A DNA stretch of 64,000 nt from Heterohyrax brucei (taxonomy: Eukaryota; Chordata; Mammalia; Hyracoidea; Procaviidae): positions 57,038,333-57,102,332 of the forward strand of contig CM053141.1 in assembly GCA_028571685.1 (NCBI GenBank). Direction: 5' to 3'. How positions within the stretch are numbered: the first letter of the stretch is position 1; every line of letters starts with the position of its first letter. The translations under genes were made by a program, and so were the position numbers. Below the pieces are notes generated by a model. It ran no database searches. It was not told where the DNA came from and saw only the letters and a program-made list of their open reading frames with translations. Of this stretch, positions 1 through 10,599 are shown one piece after another.

Positions 1-114
1 TGACACCCTGAATTTGGACTTCAGGCCTACTAGACTGTGAGAAAATAAATTTGTCTTTGTTAAAGCCATCTACTTGTGATATTTCTGTTACAGCAGTACT
101 AGATGGCTAAGACA
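1..114 (+). mobile_element. 3' end of MaLR-type LTR
   Basis: The segment reads like the end of the LTR family seen complete at 13009-13493: a 'gactgtgagaaaataaat' poly(A)-signal block, a 'gtgatatttctgttacagcag' block and a 'gatggctaagaca' terminus. The 5' part lies outside the window. An RTE fragment follows directly. Confidence 0.75.
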
Positions 115-118
115 ACCC

Positions 119-646
119 TGCTGGATTGGAAGACACTCAAAATATGACTAGGGAGGCTCCCTCTTCCAAGTAGAGTTAGCCTTAATGACATGGATAGAGT
201 AAATTTTTTGGAACTTTTGTTTGGTAGTGTGCCACAACTCAAAATAAGAAGAGACAGTTGTAAACAACCATTAATAATTGGAACATACAAAGTTTGAATC
301 CAGGAAAATTGGAAGTTGTCAAAAATTAAATGGAACATTTGAGGATTGATATCTTAGGCATTAATGAGCTGAAAAGGACCAGTACTGGGCATTCTAAACC
401 ACATAATCATGAAGCCTACAATGCCAATAATGACCAGTTGAAAAGGAATGGCATGACATTCATTGTCAAAAAAACATTTCAAGATCTATCCTGAAGTATG
501 ACTCTGTCACTGATAAAATAATATTGATATGCTTCCAAGAAAAAGTTAGTACAATTATTATTCATATTTATGCATCAATAATTAAGAACAAAAATAATAA
601 TAATAAAGCTTTTTACCGACCTCTACTGTCTGAAATTGATCAACAA
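119..646 (+). pseudogene. RTE (BovB-like) LINE, 5' endonuclease fragment
   Basis: This is the 5' part of an RTE ORF, parallel to the antisense stretch near 53300-53900 and to 56040-56245. Broken frames still show endonuclease-start residues such as 'RIDILGINELK'. Several stops and frameshifts make it dead. It stops at 'tctgaaattgatcaaca', with no RT domain or 3' tail, so it is a truncated internal piece rather than a normal 5'-truncated insertion. Confidence 0.75.
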
Positions 647-702
647 TATATGTATATATTTTTACTGGTTTTGCTTCTCCAGAGAACACAGCCTAAGGTA
701 GT
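647..702 (+). mobile_element. LTR 3' tail fragment
   Basis: The short motif 'ttactggttttgcttctccagagaac' matches the ends of the LTRs at 54350-54806 and 56252-56822. Only the terminal part is present, abutting the RTE fragment. Confidence 0.5.
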
Positions 703-884
703 GTAGCTCTCTACTTTCCCTTTGCAGTATTGGGTTCTGCAAACTTGCATCAGCTTGTCTTCCATGAGCCCATTTCCTCAACTCAGGGACACTGCTGGGC
801 TCTGCCTGGGTTCCTCCTGCCTGTGTCAAAGGCTAAAAACATTTCCCAGAATGTAAAGAAAAATACTTGGGCAATTTCAGGGCA

Positions 885-1055
885 CCCTTAGTTTGTTTCT
901 CTCTCTATCAGGGATCATTGTCCTTCACTGTCTGAGGACCAGTGTCTTGAATCCACTGTTTCACATGTTTTGTCCAGATATTTGTTTTAGGTGGGAGGAT
1001 AAATCTAGTCTTTTTCACTCCATCTTGATTGGAAACATAAGTCCTGTAGAACAGA
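885..1055 (-). mobile_element. Old L1 3' region fragment, antisense
   Basis: The blocks 'cagggatcattgtccttcactg', 'ccagtgtcttgaa' and 'tactccatcttg'-like text are typical of old mammalian L1 (L1M) 3' ends read antisense. Short and diverged; the subfamily cannot be given. Confidence 0.5.
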
Positions 1056-1462
1056 TTTTCATTAGTTCAACAGAAACAGTTGTGGTACCAAGTCTTGTCA
1101 TGAAATTAGAGGACAGAGAACTGTATTGAATAAAACACGTAGAGTACCAAAGACAAAGGAAGTTAACTTACTCATTTTATGCTCTAAGCTTGTCCTAGTG
1201 AGTAGCTCAGGGCCACCAAACTGTCTAAATAAACATCTGGTCTTATTGTTGAGGATTATTTTTCTAGTCCTGGGAGGATACCCAGGGACATACAGTATCT
1301 CTCTGCGCCTGAGAAAAGCATATAAGAAATTCTACAGGAGAGTACATTGTAGAAATGCTGGGTACCGTACTTCTGGGGCGGAGATAAAGACTCATTAGCC
1401 AGCTAAATTGGACTAAGTAACTTTTAAAACTCCATTTTATTTTAATTTTCTTATCTATAAGC
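1056..1462. other. No recognised feature
   Basis: Two overlapping ORFs of 78 and 90 codons occur around here but show no recognisable domain. I see no repeat signature. Confidence 0.5.
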
Positions 1463-1645
1463 GGAAACCCTGGTGGTGTAGTAGGTTAAATGCTACATCT
1501 GCTAACCAAAAGGTCAGCAGTTCGTATCTGCCAGACACTCCTTGGAAACTCTATGGGGCAGTTCTACCCTGACCTTTAGGGTTGCTATGAGTCGGACCTG
1601 ATTCGATGGCAATGGGTTTGTTTTTTTATTTGTTTGTTTTTGATA
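1463..1645 (+). mobile_element. AfroSINE
   Basis: Near-complete copy: 'ggaaaccctggtggtgtag' head with tRNA-like A box, 'cagcagttcgtatctgcc' B-box region, 'ctatggggcagttctac' body, 'tgagtcggacctgattcgatggcaatggg' tail, and a T-rich end. One of the better preserved copies. Confidence 0.95.
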
Positions 1646-2580
1646 TCTATAATGCAGGGACAACTCTGCCAACTCTCCTAACCACAAAGACTTTCCAGTT
1701 TCTAGTTCTTGATTAATTAGCACTGTAAATTAGGACTTCAGGGTAGAAAATATTTTAAGCATATTAGGTTGAAATTCAAAGTGTAGTTCCAGAATGTTAT
1801 TAATAATATAGGAATGGATCACGTAGAATATTAAGAAATCAACAGTCTGGTTTTACAAATATTTCTCATTATTCCAGTAACCTGATTTTTTTCCTTCCTT
1901 TTTTCCCTTCCTTGGTGAATGTTGATGCTTGAGATAGTCACTAAAGCCTCTAAACATCTAAACAACACTAAAGCTCCAACATCCCAGTTTTCCCAGATAT
2001 TTGCTAGTCTAACCCACTTATGAGGAATTGAAGTACAAAGATATAAGATTTAAGAGAATGTAAGTAGTAGAAACTACACTTGATACAAGGATCAGGAAAA
2101 TCTGAGTCAAGACTATATCTGACTGTGTGACCCCGGTGAGGGAAGAGTCATGTAACTTTTTCAGGTCTCATTATTACCCCTGTTTTTGGTGAGTAAATTA
2201 TCAGTCTAGACCCACCCATGATATGAGAATAAATTATAAAAGCATTTTGGAAGCAAATGCTTCCAAATGTCCAATTGTGCAATCACAATTGCACAAATGT
2301 CCAAAGCCTAAAAAGAAATCACTAGAAGAACTCAAAATACATACCATCCATCAAAGATTCTAAACATCAGAAATATCTGAACAACATAAATTTTCTAACT
2401 ACATTGTTTTTATGATTGTGTAGCAGATCATTTCAGGGCAAAATCTGAAGGATGATTTGCCAAGCTGTGTGGATTGGTATAACATTGGGTATGTGATTGT
2501 GGTCACAATAGGTATCAACAGAGCAGAGAGGGATTCAAGGAGCCGTGAGGTGGTGGCCTGAGCCCATTTTCAGCTAGGAC
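1646..2580. other. Mostly unrecognised; weak MIR and twin hairpins
   Basis: About 2085-2215 resembles a MIR core ('gactgtgtgacc', then a degenerate 'taactttttcagg...tcattattacccctg'), weakly. Two perfect 9-bp-stem, 4-nt-loop hairpins lie at 2246-2267 and 2275-2296. Nothing else is recognised. Confidence 0.35.
2246..2296. repeat. Two adjacent 9-bp inverted repeats
   Basis: TTTGGAAGC-aaat-GCTTCCAAA (2246-2267) is followed after seven bases by TTGTGCAAT-caca-ATTGCACAA (2275-2296). Each can form a perfect 9-bp stem with a 4-nt loop. The octamer 'aaatgtcc' follows each hairpin. The function is unknown. Confidence 0.8.
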
Positions 2581-2806
2581 ATGAATGGCCAATCAGCGCT
2601 CCATTGTGTTTGGTATCACCAAGTGGCAAACACTGTGTACTTATTCCAGCTAGATATCACTGAGAAGCAGATGTGGGATCTAGTCTGAGAAATGCCCATT
2701 GATGAAGAATACCCGTGTCACAGACCTCAGGGAGTTTGATCTTCAGGTCATTAAGAGAAAGACGAGACCGGAGGAAATGATTCGAGTGCTGAAGCAGCAG
2801 ACAAAG
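2581..2806 (+). pseudogene. Unidentified coding-like fragment, frame-broken
   Basis: From ATG 2581 the frame reads 35 codons rich in normal-looking residues (ends 'DITEKQMWDLV') to TGA 2686. One base shift near 2700 continues as 'TRVTDLREFDLQVIKR' and 'TRPEEMIRVLKQQTK' to 2806, where a donor-like AAG|gtgtgt follows. The charged, helical composition is unlike the surrounding repeats. I do not recognise the family. It could be a decayed exon, a retrocopy piece or chance. Confidence 0.25.
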
Positions 2807-3493
2807 GTGTGTGGTTCACGCATGACACAGAAGCACTTACGATGTGACAATTCATCATTTAGATGTTTGGCTGATTATAAAGTATTTAGTTGTTACTGTG
2901 CAATTCTGTTTCGTGTGATAAAACATTTTTTTGTGATTATTCTTCAGTCTGTAAACATTCTAGGTCAATGGTCTCTGGGGAACCCTGCCTTCTAGCAGAA
3001 GATTTATGTCCTTTGTTAAGCCACCCACCTCCCTCATTTTCTTGTCACTTTACCTGTGGCTAGCAGAGAGTTCACAACAGTCCTTAATCTGCAAATAGAA
3101 ACAGGTCAATTTTTCCATTCCCGCTGTCTCCACCAGAGTAACTTGGTCAGAAATAAAAGACATGCGAGCAATTTCATGGAGCTGTAGCGGTCAGTCTAAA
3201 AGGAAAAGAAACGAAAACCATGGAAATTTGCAAATACTCTTACCAGTATAGACAAAGAGACATACCTTCTGTGACTTGCAGTCTCTTCATAGAATTAATC
3301 ATCTTTTAACCCTACTCTTACAGCAAATAACAGAGAGAAGTTCTTTTAAAAATGGAGACAGAATTGGGAGTGCCGGCACTAGTGATGGGGCTGGTCTCAG
3401 ACTTGCTCACCTGTTTGGAGGACAAGGGGTCTCCCTGCCCCATCCATTGGCCTAGTGATGTTTTAAGAGTTTCTACTACCTCCCAGTTTAATG
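2807..3493. other. No recognised feature
   Basis: The open frame from 2699 runs on to 2995 without recognisable protein similarity; the rest shows no repeat I can name. Confidence 0.4.
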
Positions 3494-4017
3494 GGCATTT
3501 TATTCATCTAATGCTGCTTTAACAGAAACACTACATGTTGATGGCTTTAAAAAGATAAATTTTATTTTGCCACAGTTCAGTAGGCTCAGAGTCCAAATTC
3601 AGGTTATCAGCTCCAGGTGAAGACTTGCTTTGCTGGCACTTGAGGACTGTCCTTGTCATCAATCTTCCCCTGGCCTGGAAGCTTCTGAGGTGCATGGACC
3701 TCGATCCCTTCCAAAGGATGCACAGGGACCCTGGTCCTTTCCACAGGATGCACTCAGCTCCCTGCATTGCTTTTTGGTGGTATGAGGTCCCCAACTGTCT
3801 CTGCTAGCTCATCTCCTTTATATCCAAAAGATCATCTCAAGGCACAAAACATACTCATATACTGAACCTTGCTGTACCAACACAACAGCACCCATCCACT
3901 CTCATTAACATCATAGAGGAAGGAATTCCAGTGTGGAAGAATATCACACAGTACTAGGAATTATGGCCCAGCCAAACTGTTACAGATTTTTTAGGGAACA
4001 GATTTCAATCCTTGACA
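3494..4017 (-). mobile_element. MaLR-type LTR, antisense
   Basis: Reading antisense, this carries the same blocks as the LTR at 13009-13493 in reverse order: 'tctaatgctgctttaacag', 'cagtaggctcagagtccaaattcagg', 'aggactgtccttgtcatcaatcttcccctgg', 'tggtatgaggtcccc', 'catcatagagg' and a terminal 'atttcaatccttgaca'. It appears nearly full length as a solo LTR. Confidence 0.8.
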
Positions 4018-4024
4018 ATGGGCA

Positions 4025-4692
4025 ATGCCTGGGGTCTTAAAAGCTGGTGAGTGGCTAGCCAACATAGGCTAATCGGTCTCTAGTCACCTGGAGCAACACA
4101 GGAAGAAAGGGAACTAGGACCAGAAGGAAATGGTCTGTAGGTCTCACTGTGTTCATGGACTATCACCTTTCTTGCCATGTAACCAGAAGAAAGGGGTAGT
4201 GTCTACCTACTGTTATTAAAGGTTTTGATCAGGCACTTAACTCAAGAATCTTGATCAAAAGTAGAAAAATTGTGGAACAGAACTTCATGTTCTTTTTGGA
4301 AACCAGACTTACAGGCTACAATGAGACCGCAGAACTCCTGAATCTACTGCTTGGAAACAACTTTTAAAACTTGAACCAAAACTATTCCATGGAGTCGTCT
4401 TTAAACTAAACAACAATTTGGCTCACTGAATAAAGAATGTCTGCCATGAACATAACACCTCTTCAGGAAGTCCCTATAGGAGATCAAAATGAAAACAGTA
4501 ACTGTAAATCACAGATGAGAGATTCTGAAGGGCAGAGTCTTAATGGATGGTGGTAAAACAGGATGGACAGAGATAGTGAGAGTAGTGACACAAGGTGAAT
4601 TAAGTAACCATTGTCAATGAACTGTACACATAAAAATTGTTGAACGAATGTATGTTTTGTATATTTTCATAAAAGAGAAAAAAAGAAAATGA
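4025..4692 (+). mobile_element. L1-type 3' UTR, sense
   Basis: It starts with 'ggggtcttaaaagctggtgagtgg', continues with 'acctggagcaacacagg' and 'gaccagaaggaaatgg', and ends with an A-rich tail (4671-4689). This is the general layout of 5'-truncated L1 3' UTRs, as at 60751-61404, but a different subfamily. Diverged. Confidence 0.5.
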
Positions 4693-5104
4693 CAAGGGGT
4701 TCGCCTGTAGCCTCAGCTGCCCTGTCTCCAGGCAAGGATGCTTATGACTGTTCTACCATACGACTGTGACTCCTCATGGGCTCATGCTGGTCTGCTACGG
4801 CTACATTTCCTGAACCAAGGAAATGTTTATAATCAATTGGTTTTGTCAAATGCTGTGACTGTAACTTAGAAAAATTGAAACACATGATGACAATGAAAAT
4901 ACAACATCTGCAATTAAGTGAGACATCTTCTGTTTACGGAAAACAATTTGAGGAGGATGTGTTGAGACTAGTCATAATTAGGGATACCTATCAAAACAGG
5001 CATATGATGTGCTTTATCATAATAAAATTGATACAGTATCTGCTGCATTTGAATACTTTTGAATGCATTTAAAACAATGTAATTAATTGCAATTTTTCAC
5101 TATG
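4693..5104. other. No recognised feature
   Basis: AT-rich single-copy-looking DNA; a 65-codon ORF at 4875-5072 has no recognisable domain. Confidence 0.4.
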
Positions 5105-6115
5105 CACAAAACTGATCTCTAAAATTTTTAAATGTTAAGTGATGACATTTCAAATATGCCAACAAGTATAGAAAATATTATACATAGATATTCATCTACT
5201 TACCTCCCAGGTTAACAGATGTTAACATTTTGCTTTGGAATCAATTTTCTGTCTTTTTTTAAAGTATTAAATATACTTAAAGCACCCCATCCCATCCTCC
5301 AGCTCTCTCCTCAGAGTTGATCACCATCCAGAAGTCAGTATCTTTCATCTTTATGTGTATTTGTGTAAATATTTACTAAATGAGATATATCAAATGACAC
5401 ATACCAATGTTTCATGTTCTTTAAATATTTGTATAAGTACTAGAAATAGCAGTGCATTTTCTTTTATAACTTGCTATTTGTATTATCATGTTTTGAGAAT
5501 TATCCGTGTTGATACATATTTAGTATTTACTTAAATAATGTGTGCCCTCTTCATTTGCCAGCTGCTCCCTCCCCCAACAAGGTATTTTCATTAGCACAGT
5601 TATGCCAGTTTTTTAAAGCTGATTTTGTTTAAAAAAAATTTATCATAGTGCACTTACATGAATACCCTGCAAAGGAAGGGAGTGGTTGGCAAACAAACAT
5701 AGAAGATGCATGTTATGTTTGTAAAAGTACAGTAGAGCTAGTTGGTTCATTTTAATTTGCTGTAATATTTCATTGTATGAATACATCAAAATTCATTTAC
5801 CCATTGGCCTGCTAGGAAGTCTGTCTGAAGTAGCAGAAGCTGGAAACAATCTGCCCTGCAAGGAGAATTCTTATGCATGTCTCTTTGTGCATATGTCTAA
5901 GAGTTTCTGCCAAGTACAGACCTAGAAACTGAATTGCCTGGGTGGTACAAATGTGTTCTTTTTCAGTATTAGTAGGCACTAAAAACTAGTTCTCCAAAGT
6001 GGTCCTACCAATTTATACTCCCACCACCACTGTGCAAACTTCTGTTTTCCCACATCCTCATCAATATTACCTCATATGACCTTATTTTATTAATTTTTGT
6101 GACTCACTGCTCTTG
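5105..6115 (-). mobile_element. Old L1 (L1M-type) 3' UTR and ORF2 end, antisense
   Basis: Antisense landmarks in order: 'taacagatgttaacattttgc', the C-rich 'cagctctctcctcagagttgatcaccatcc', 'tattccattgtatgaatac'-like text at 5768, and 'tccaaagtggtcctaccaatttatactcccacc' at 5994, the usual ORF2-end region. Very diverged, so old. Confidence 0.65.
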
Positions 6116-7580
6116 AATACATTTAAAAATATTTTTAATGCAAATTTAAATCCTTTTGAATCATGAGTAAAGATTTTTCTTTATACTTGGGCAATCCTGT
6201 TTCACTGCAGCAAGAACTAGCCTGTTTGAAATAATTTCACTTCCATACATAAGCCTGTATGCAAAAAAGTAACTTCTCTTAAGTAAGGAAAAAATTACAT
6301 ATGCACACAAACAAAATAACTCTTCCAGAGCTTTCAGGAAGATTATAGAAAATTATCTAACAGCTTTCTTACCCTATGTTCTTTTTCTTTTTCTAATTCA
6401 TAGTTGTACTTACTTGGGAGTAAGCATTAAATTATATTCTATGAATGTGTGTGAAAAGTTTTGTATGACAAACTGACTTGAATTGTAAATTTTCACTTAA
6501 AGCACAATTTAAAAAGAAAGAAAGAAATTTCATTCTCTGCAAGACATTTATAGACTGAAAACATGTTGAGAGTCTTCTCTGGCAGAAATCAGTAAGTTGA
6601 TGAACATAGCTGGAAAAGAAGGGCAGTGCAGAAAAGGCCAGAATGTATCCCCACAGGGCAGGATATACCATAAAAGTGAACTTCTATTTGAATCATTTTA
6701 TATTTCTAAGCCTAATAACAAAATTGACTTATTTTTTCCTTTTTTAAGGTCCCCACTTGTTGATCACCTGCCCTAGCTGTGTAAATTCATCGTCATCTTT
6801 GAACCTTCGTTTCCATGATTGGCCTTTTTAGCTGAAAAGGAAAAGGTGAGTGGCTCTGCCATCCAGTTGTCATATTTGCCCCTGGCTTGTCATATCGACT
6901 GGAGAGTGTCTCCCTTAAACGATCCAGGAACAGAAATGGAGCTGCTAGCAGATTGACAGTGACAACAGCCCCCAAACCCCACTAACAGTCTTGCACCCCA
7001 GTTGGCCACAAGTCTGATGACGCAGTCAATGTTACTGCTACTCTTGGAATTCACTGTATTTTTCTCTGAGATGAGTTTGAAATTTGGCTTTTAATACAGT
7101 GATGTCAGCCTTTTTAAGTGAAATGAGAGCCCTGCCTACCAAATTTGTTTTCCATGCTGTAAAACTAAAAAAGCTGATGGGGTGGAATGTTATAAAATGG
7201 ATGCTTTCACACTAATTGTTGATAGTTTAGTAATTCCATAATTCTGTTTTCTCTATTTTTTTATGGAGGAAAAGATGGTTTACTTGTTTGCTGGTTTGAT
7301 AGCTTGGCCTAGGAAGTATGATACACTTGCTGGGTTTTGTTTTTTGTTTTTTGTTTTTGCTGTTGTTTTGGCTGTTTGTTTATACTGTTCTTCTAACAGT
7401 ATCAAAACTTTGCTTTCCTTTGTGAATGTCATTGCTTTTGATTTTTGAAGTTCTCTAGTCCATAGATATCATAACCAAACTTTCCTCAAATTAACATATG
7501 CAATCGTTTAACATGTATGAGTTTACACCACTAACATTAAAAATATAATGTGGGTATAAACAGAGTATGTAATACTAACA
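6116..7580. other. Mostly unrecognised; small L1 3' tail
   Basis: 6455-6528 carries 'gacaaactgacttgaattgt' and 'cacttaaagcac' before an A-rich stretch, the 3' end of an afrotherian-type L1 in sense. The rest has no named repeat. A strong donor-like AAG|gtgagtgg lies at 6846 after a pyrimidine tract and AG at 6748 (see findings). Confidence 0.4.
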
Positions 7581-8033
7581 CCCTTTTCAAATGTGTGGCT
7601 CGTAACAAATTATGGATAACGTTGTAAAGAACGGGAATTCCAGAGCACTTAATTGTGCTCACTCGGAACCCGTACATCCACCAAGAGGTGGTTCTTCAAA
7701 CATAACAAGGGGAAACTGCTTGCTTTAAAATCAGGAAAGGTGTGTGTCAAGTCGTATCTTTTCACCATACTTAATCTGTATATTGAGTAAACTATCGAAG
7801 AGGCTGGACTGTAGGAAGAAGTACGTGACATCAAGATCGAAGGAAGACTCATTAATAATCTGTGGTCAGCAAAACAGAGAAAGACACTCAAAAAGATGGA
7901 CTGGCACAGTGCCTGCAACAATGGGCTCAAACTTAGCGAAGACTGTAAGAAGGCTGCAGGACTGGGCCGTGTTTTCTTCTGCTGTACGCAGTGTCACTGT
8001 GAGTCTGAACCTGCTCAGTGATGCCTGACAATA
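7581..8033 (+). pseudogene. RTE LINE, RT and 3' end with internal deletion
   Basis: It starts in the RT region ('gtaacaaattatggataac', 'cacttaattgtgctca', 'gtcaggaaaggtgtgtgtcaag'), runs through 'tcaagatcgaaggaagactcattaataa', then jumps to the 3' end ('agagaaagacactcaaaaag', 'gcaacaatgggctcaa', 'tgggccgtgttttcttctgctgtacgcag'). Roughly half a kilobase, including the YADD-motif region, is missing compared with 46915-48000. Confidence 0.8.
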
Positions 8034-8109
8034 ACTAATGACCTACTTCTGACTAGAATCTAGCTTATATCCAGCCTAGCTGCAACAACGAGCTTACACC
8101 TAGCAAGGA

Positions 8110-8188
8110 CGCAGAATGGTGCAGGTTTTCTTCTGTGGTACAGAGTGTCACTGTGAGTCAGAACTAACTCAACGACACGTAACAACGT
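8110..8188 (+). mobile_element. RTE 3' tail fragment
   Basis: A second RTE terminus with 'gtgtcactgtgagtcagaac' and 'aacgacacgtaacaacg' lies about 75 bases after the previous one, in the same orientation. Only the last ~80 bases are present. Confidence 0.65.
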
Positions 8189-8989
8189 CCAGCAACCCTC
8201 TTTAGGCTGACATCCAGCTTACTTCCAGCCTGACTCCAGCTTTTTGCCCCCCAACTCTGCCCAGTAGTTATTTCGGTGAGCTGCCGGGGATACCTAGCAC
8301 GTGCTTCTCCACAGTCCTCCGCTAAGTTTGTTCTTTGGCCTCACCCTCACCGTCTGCTTCCTTCAAAGCATTCGGAGTTTTGTCTTATCCTTGTCTTAGA
8401 GAACTGGCATCCACAGCACTGAGGTTTCTCCATCTAGAATCCTATTTCTTAGGATGCTGATCTTTAAACTGTGAGACTGTAGAGGAACCAACTCCCCACT
8501 CCTTGCGGTGCCCAAGCTTACAGGGTTTCACAGAGCAGTGCCTAAGACGTTCACCTTCTCAACTTCGTGTCAGCTGGACCTTGATGTTACACTAGTTTTG
8601 CCCTATATTTCACAAAGTATGGCAAAGCCAGACTGTTTGGCTCTTATTTCTGCCCTTCTCTCCACTGGGCAGACTAGGAATCAGCCAGCTGTCCTCCTTG
8701 CTGTCTGTCTCTCTCACTTTGGTACCTGGGCCCACAAATTCATCCTGATGTCCCTCATTCCCCATTTATGCGAACTCATGTGAATATACTGTTTGATTTC
8801 TCTCTAGGTTTGGCCAAGATCCCTGTCCATACCCACAACCATGCAAACACACACACTTACACACATACCCACAACCTGCCACAGCACACCACACTACACT
8901 GAACACTGTAGGTTTTTGGTTTTCTGTGTGTCTCTTTCCATTGAATCCTTCCCGCTGTGGTTCTACCTGCTCAAATCTCTTCCATCCTT
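8189..8989. other. Repeat-poor stretch with CA-rich patch
   Basis: No repeat or gene recognised. A degenerate CA-rich tract spans about 8838-8895. A 91-codon ORF (8508-8783) looks like chance; its composition is hydrophobic and serine-rich with no domain. Confidence 0.4.
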
Positions 8990-9182
8990 GCTGTGGAGCG
9001 AACTATGTCTTCCGAAGATATGTATTAGAATCCTAGTCATACACTTCAGTGATTTAACTGTGTGATTAAATCAGTTGGCCTTGGATAGAGCAAATTACTT
9101 TCTAAAATGTAGTCCCTTTCTCTAATGAATCAAATGTAATGTAAGCAATCAATTAACTGAGGTCATATCAGTTCATGGTAAA

Positions 9183-9742
9183 CGAGGACTGCCAGTTAAG
9201 GTCACAAACTCATCCTAGAAAAGATGCTACATACTTCATTGCTGAACAGCACTATGGTCACCTTTGAAGTACTCCCCTTGGGAAGCTATGCGCTGATCCC
9301 AGCACCTAGGTTACTCTTCGAAGCAATTTTGGAACTCTTTTTCTGGAATGGCCAGCAAAGCTGTCATCGTATTACTCTTGATGTCCTGAGTGTCATCAAA
9401 ATGTCTTCCTTTCAGTATTTCCTTTATCTTAGGGTAAAGAAAAATGTTACTGGGGGCAAGATCAGATGAGTAGGGAGGGTGCTCGAATACAGTTATTTAT
9501 TCACTGGCTAAAACTTCTTTATGGACAACTGTACAATTAAGTTTGCAAATTGGCCACCATGCCACTGTGCACAATGGCCATTCCAGAAAGACTTCCCAAA
9601 TTACTTTGAAGCTGAACTAGGCACTGGCATCAGTGCATAGCTTCTTCAGTGGAGTACTTCAAAGGTGACCACAGTGATATTCAGCAATGATGTAGGTAGC
9701 ACTTAGAACCACTAAGCTTGCAGACTTAATTGTCAGACCTCA
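9183..9742 (-). mobile_element. Mariner-derived foldback element, copy 1
   Basis: About 560 bp. The left ~190 bp reappear in inverted form at the right end ('gaagctatgcgctgatcccagc' against 'ggcatcagtgcatagcttc'; 'ggtcacctttgaagtactcc' against 'ggagtacttcaaaggtgacc'). The centre, read antisense, encodes a transposase C-terminal piece with the mariner motif 'PPYSSDLAP'. TA flanks both sides (9179-9180, 9743-9744). Terminal sequence is close to 'gaggtctgacaattaag'. Non-autonomous. Confidence 0.85.
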
Positions 9743-9904
9743 TATCCTAAACCTAATCATTTATGCATCATATAAAAAACAAGACTCAGAGACACACACA
9801 TTGAGGAACACAGGTGCCTTGTGTGGATCATTTATAAGACAAGAAATGTCAGAACCTAGAGATGCTCATGGAAGCAGATGACAAGGTCCAGACCCTGAAC
9901 GCAG

Positions 9905-10062
9905 CAGCACTGGTGGTACAATGCTCAAGAATTGGCTGCTAAGTAAAATGTCAACAGTTCAAATTTATCACTGTTCTTAGAAGCCCTGTGGGGCTATTCT
10001 ACTCTGTCCTATGGGGTTGCTATGAGCTGGAATATACTCAGTGACAATGGATTTGGACCTTG
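9905..10062 (+). mobile_element. AfroSINE, diverged
   Basis: Body 'gctattctactctgtcctatgggg' and tail 'tatgagctggaatatactcagtgacaatgg' are clear; the head is worn ('gcactggtggtac'). It sits within the LTR of 8990-10158. Confidence 0.8.
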
Positions 10063-10282
10063 ATTTCTCCAGAACTGTGAGAAAATAAATTTCTGCTTGT
10101 TAAGGCTACTCATTTATGGTATTTCTATTCTGACAGCATTAGGTAATTAAGACAGTCCTGAAGTAAACAACAAAAACATTTAACAGCCTCACTTTCCCAC
10201 TAGTAATTGCCCTACCTCTGTTATCCTTCCCCGCCAAAAGTCTTTCTTTTAACCTTATTTTAAAACCTTACTGGTATTCAGA

Positions 10283-10478
10283 TCTCTGGGTAGCACAAAC
10301 GATTTGCTCTCCTCTGTTAACATAAAGGCTGGCAATTCAAACCCACCCAGAAGAAAACTCTGGTGACCTACCTCTGTGAAGATTACAGCCAACAACTCCT
10401 GATGGAGCAGTTCTAAGCTGTAAAGCCTGGGATCACCATGAGCTGGAATTAACTCAACAACAATGGGTTTTATTGATG
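10283..10478 (+). mobile_element. AfroSINE, long variant
   Basis: Head 'ctctgggtagcacaaacg', B-box-like 'caattcaaaccc', then an inserted middle ('tctggtgacctacctctgtgaagattacag') absent from the short type, then 'agttctaagctgtaaagc' and tail 'gagctggaattaactcaacaacaatggg'. Confidence 0.75.
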
Positions 10479-10516
10479 TTTATATTATTATACACATCAG
10501 TATTATTTAAATTTTT

Positions 10517-10597
10517 ACCTTGTTGCCATCAAGTCAATTCCAATTTATAGTGACCCTATAGGACAGTTTGGAACTGCCCTTTAGGGTTTCCAATTCT
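10517..10597 (-). mobile_element. AfroSINE 3' half, antisense
   Basis: 'ttgccatcaagtcaattcc' and 'cctataggacagtttggaactgccc' are the reverse of the SINE tail and body. It ends at 'agggtttccaa' and abuts an RTE fragment, giving a compound insertion. Confidence 0.75.
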
Positions 10598-10599
10598 GA

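Larger units (their letters stand above)
8990..10158 (+). mobile_element. LTR (MaLR-like), split by two insertions
   Basis: LTR pieces are 8990-9180, 9743-9904 and 10063-10158. Blocks: 'ctatgtcttccgaagatatg', 'tggccttggatagagcaaat', 'agactcagagacacacac', and the end 'gaactgtgagaaaataaatt...ttaggtaattaagaca'. The 5' boundary is approximate. A mariner-derived element and an AfroSINE split it. Confidence 0.65.

Noticed and set aside
1463..1530. tRNA-like A and B boxes
   Set aside because: These belong to the AfroSINE head; no cloverleaf or CCA-end structure of a real tRNA gene.
4875..5072. Small ORF, 65 codons
   Set aside because: AT-rich, no domain, no neighbouring exon signals.
8508..8783. 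Possible membrane protein ORF (91 codons)
   Set aside because: Hydrophobic runs arise from pyrimidine-rich DNA; no conserved features or start context.
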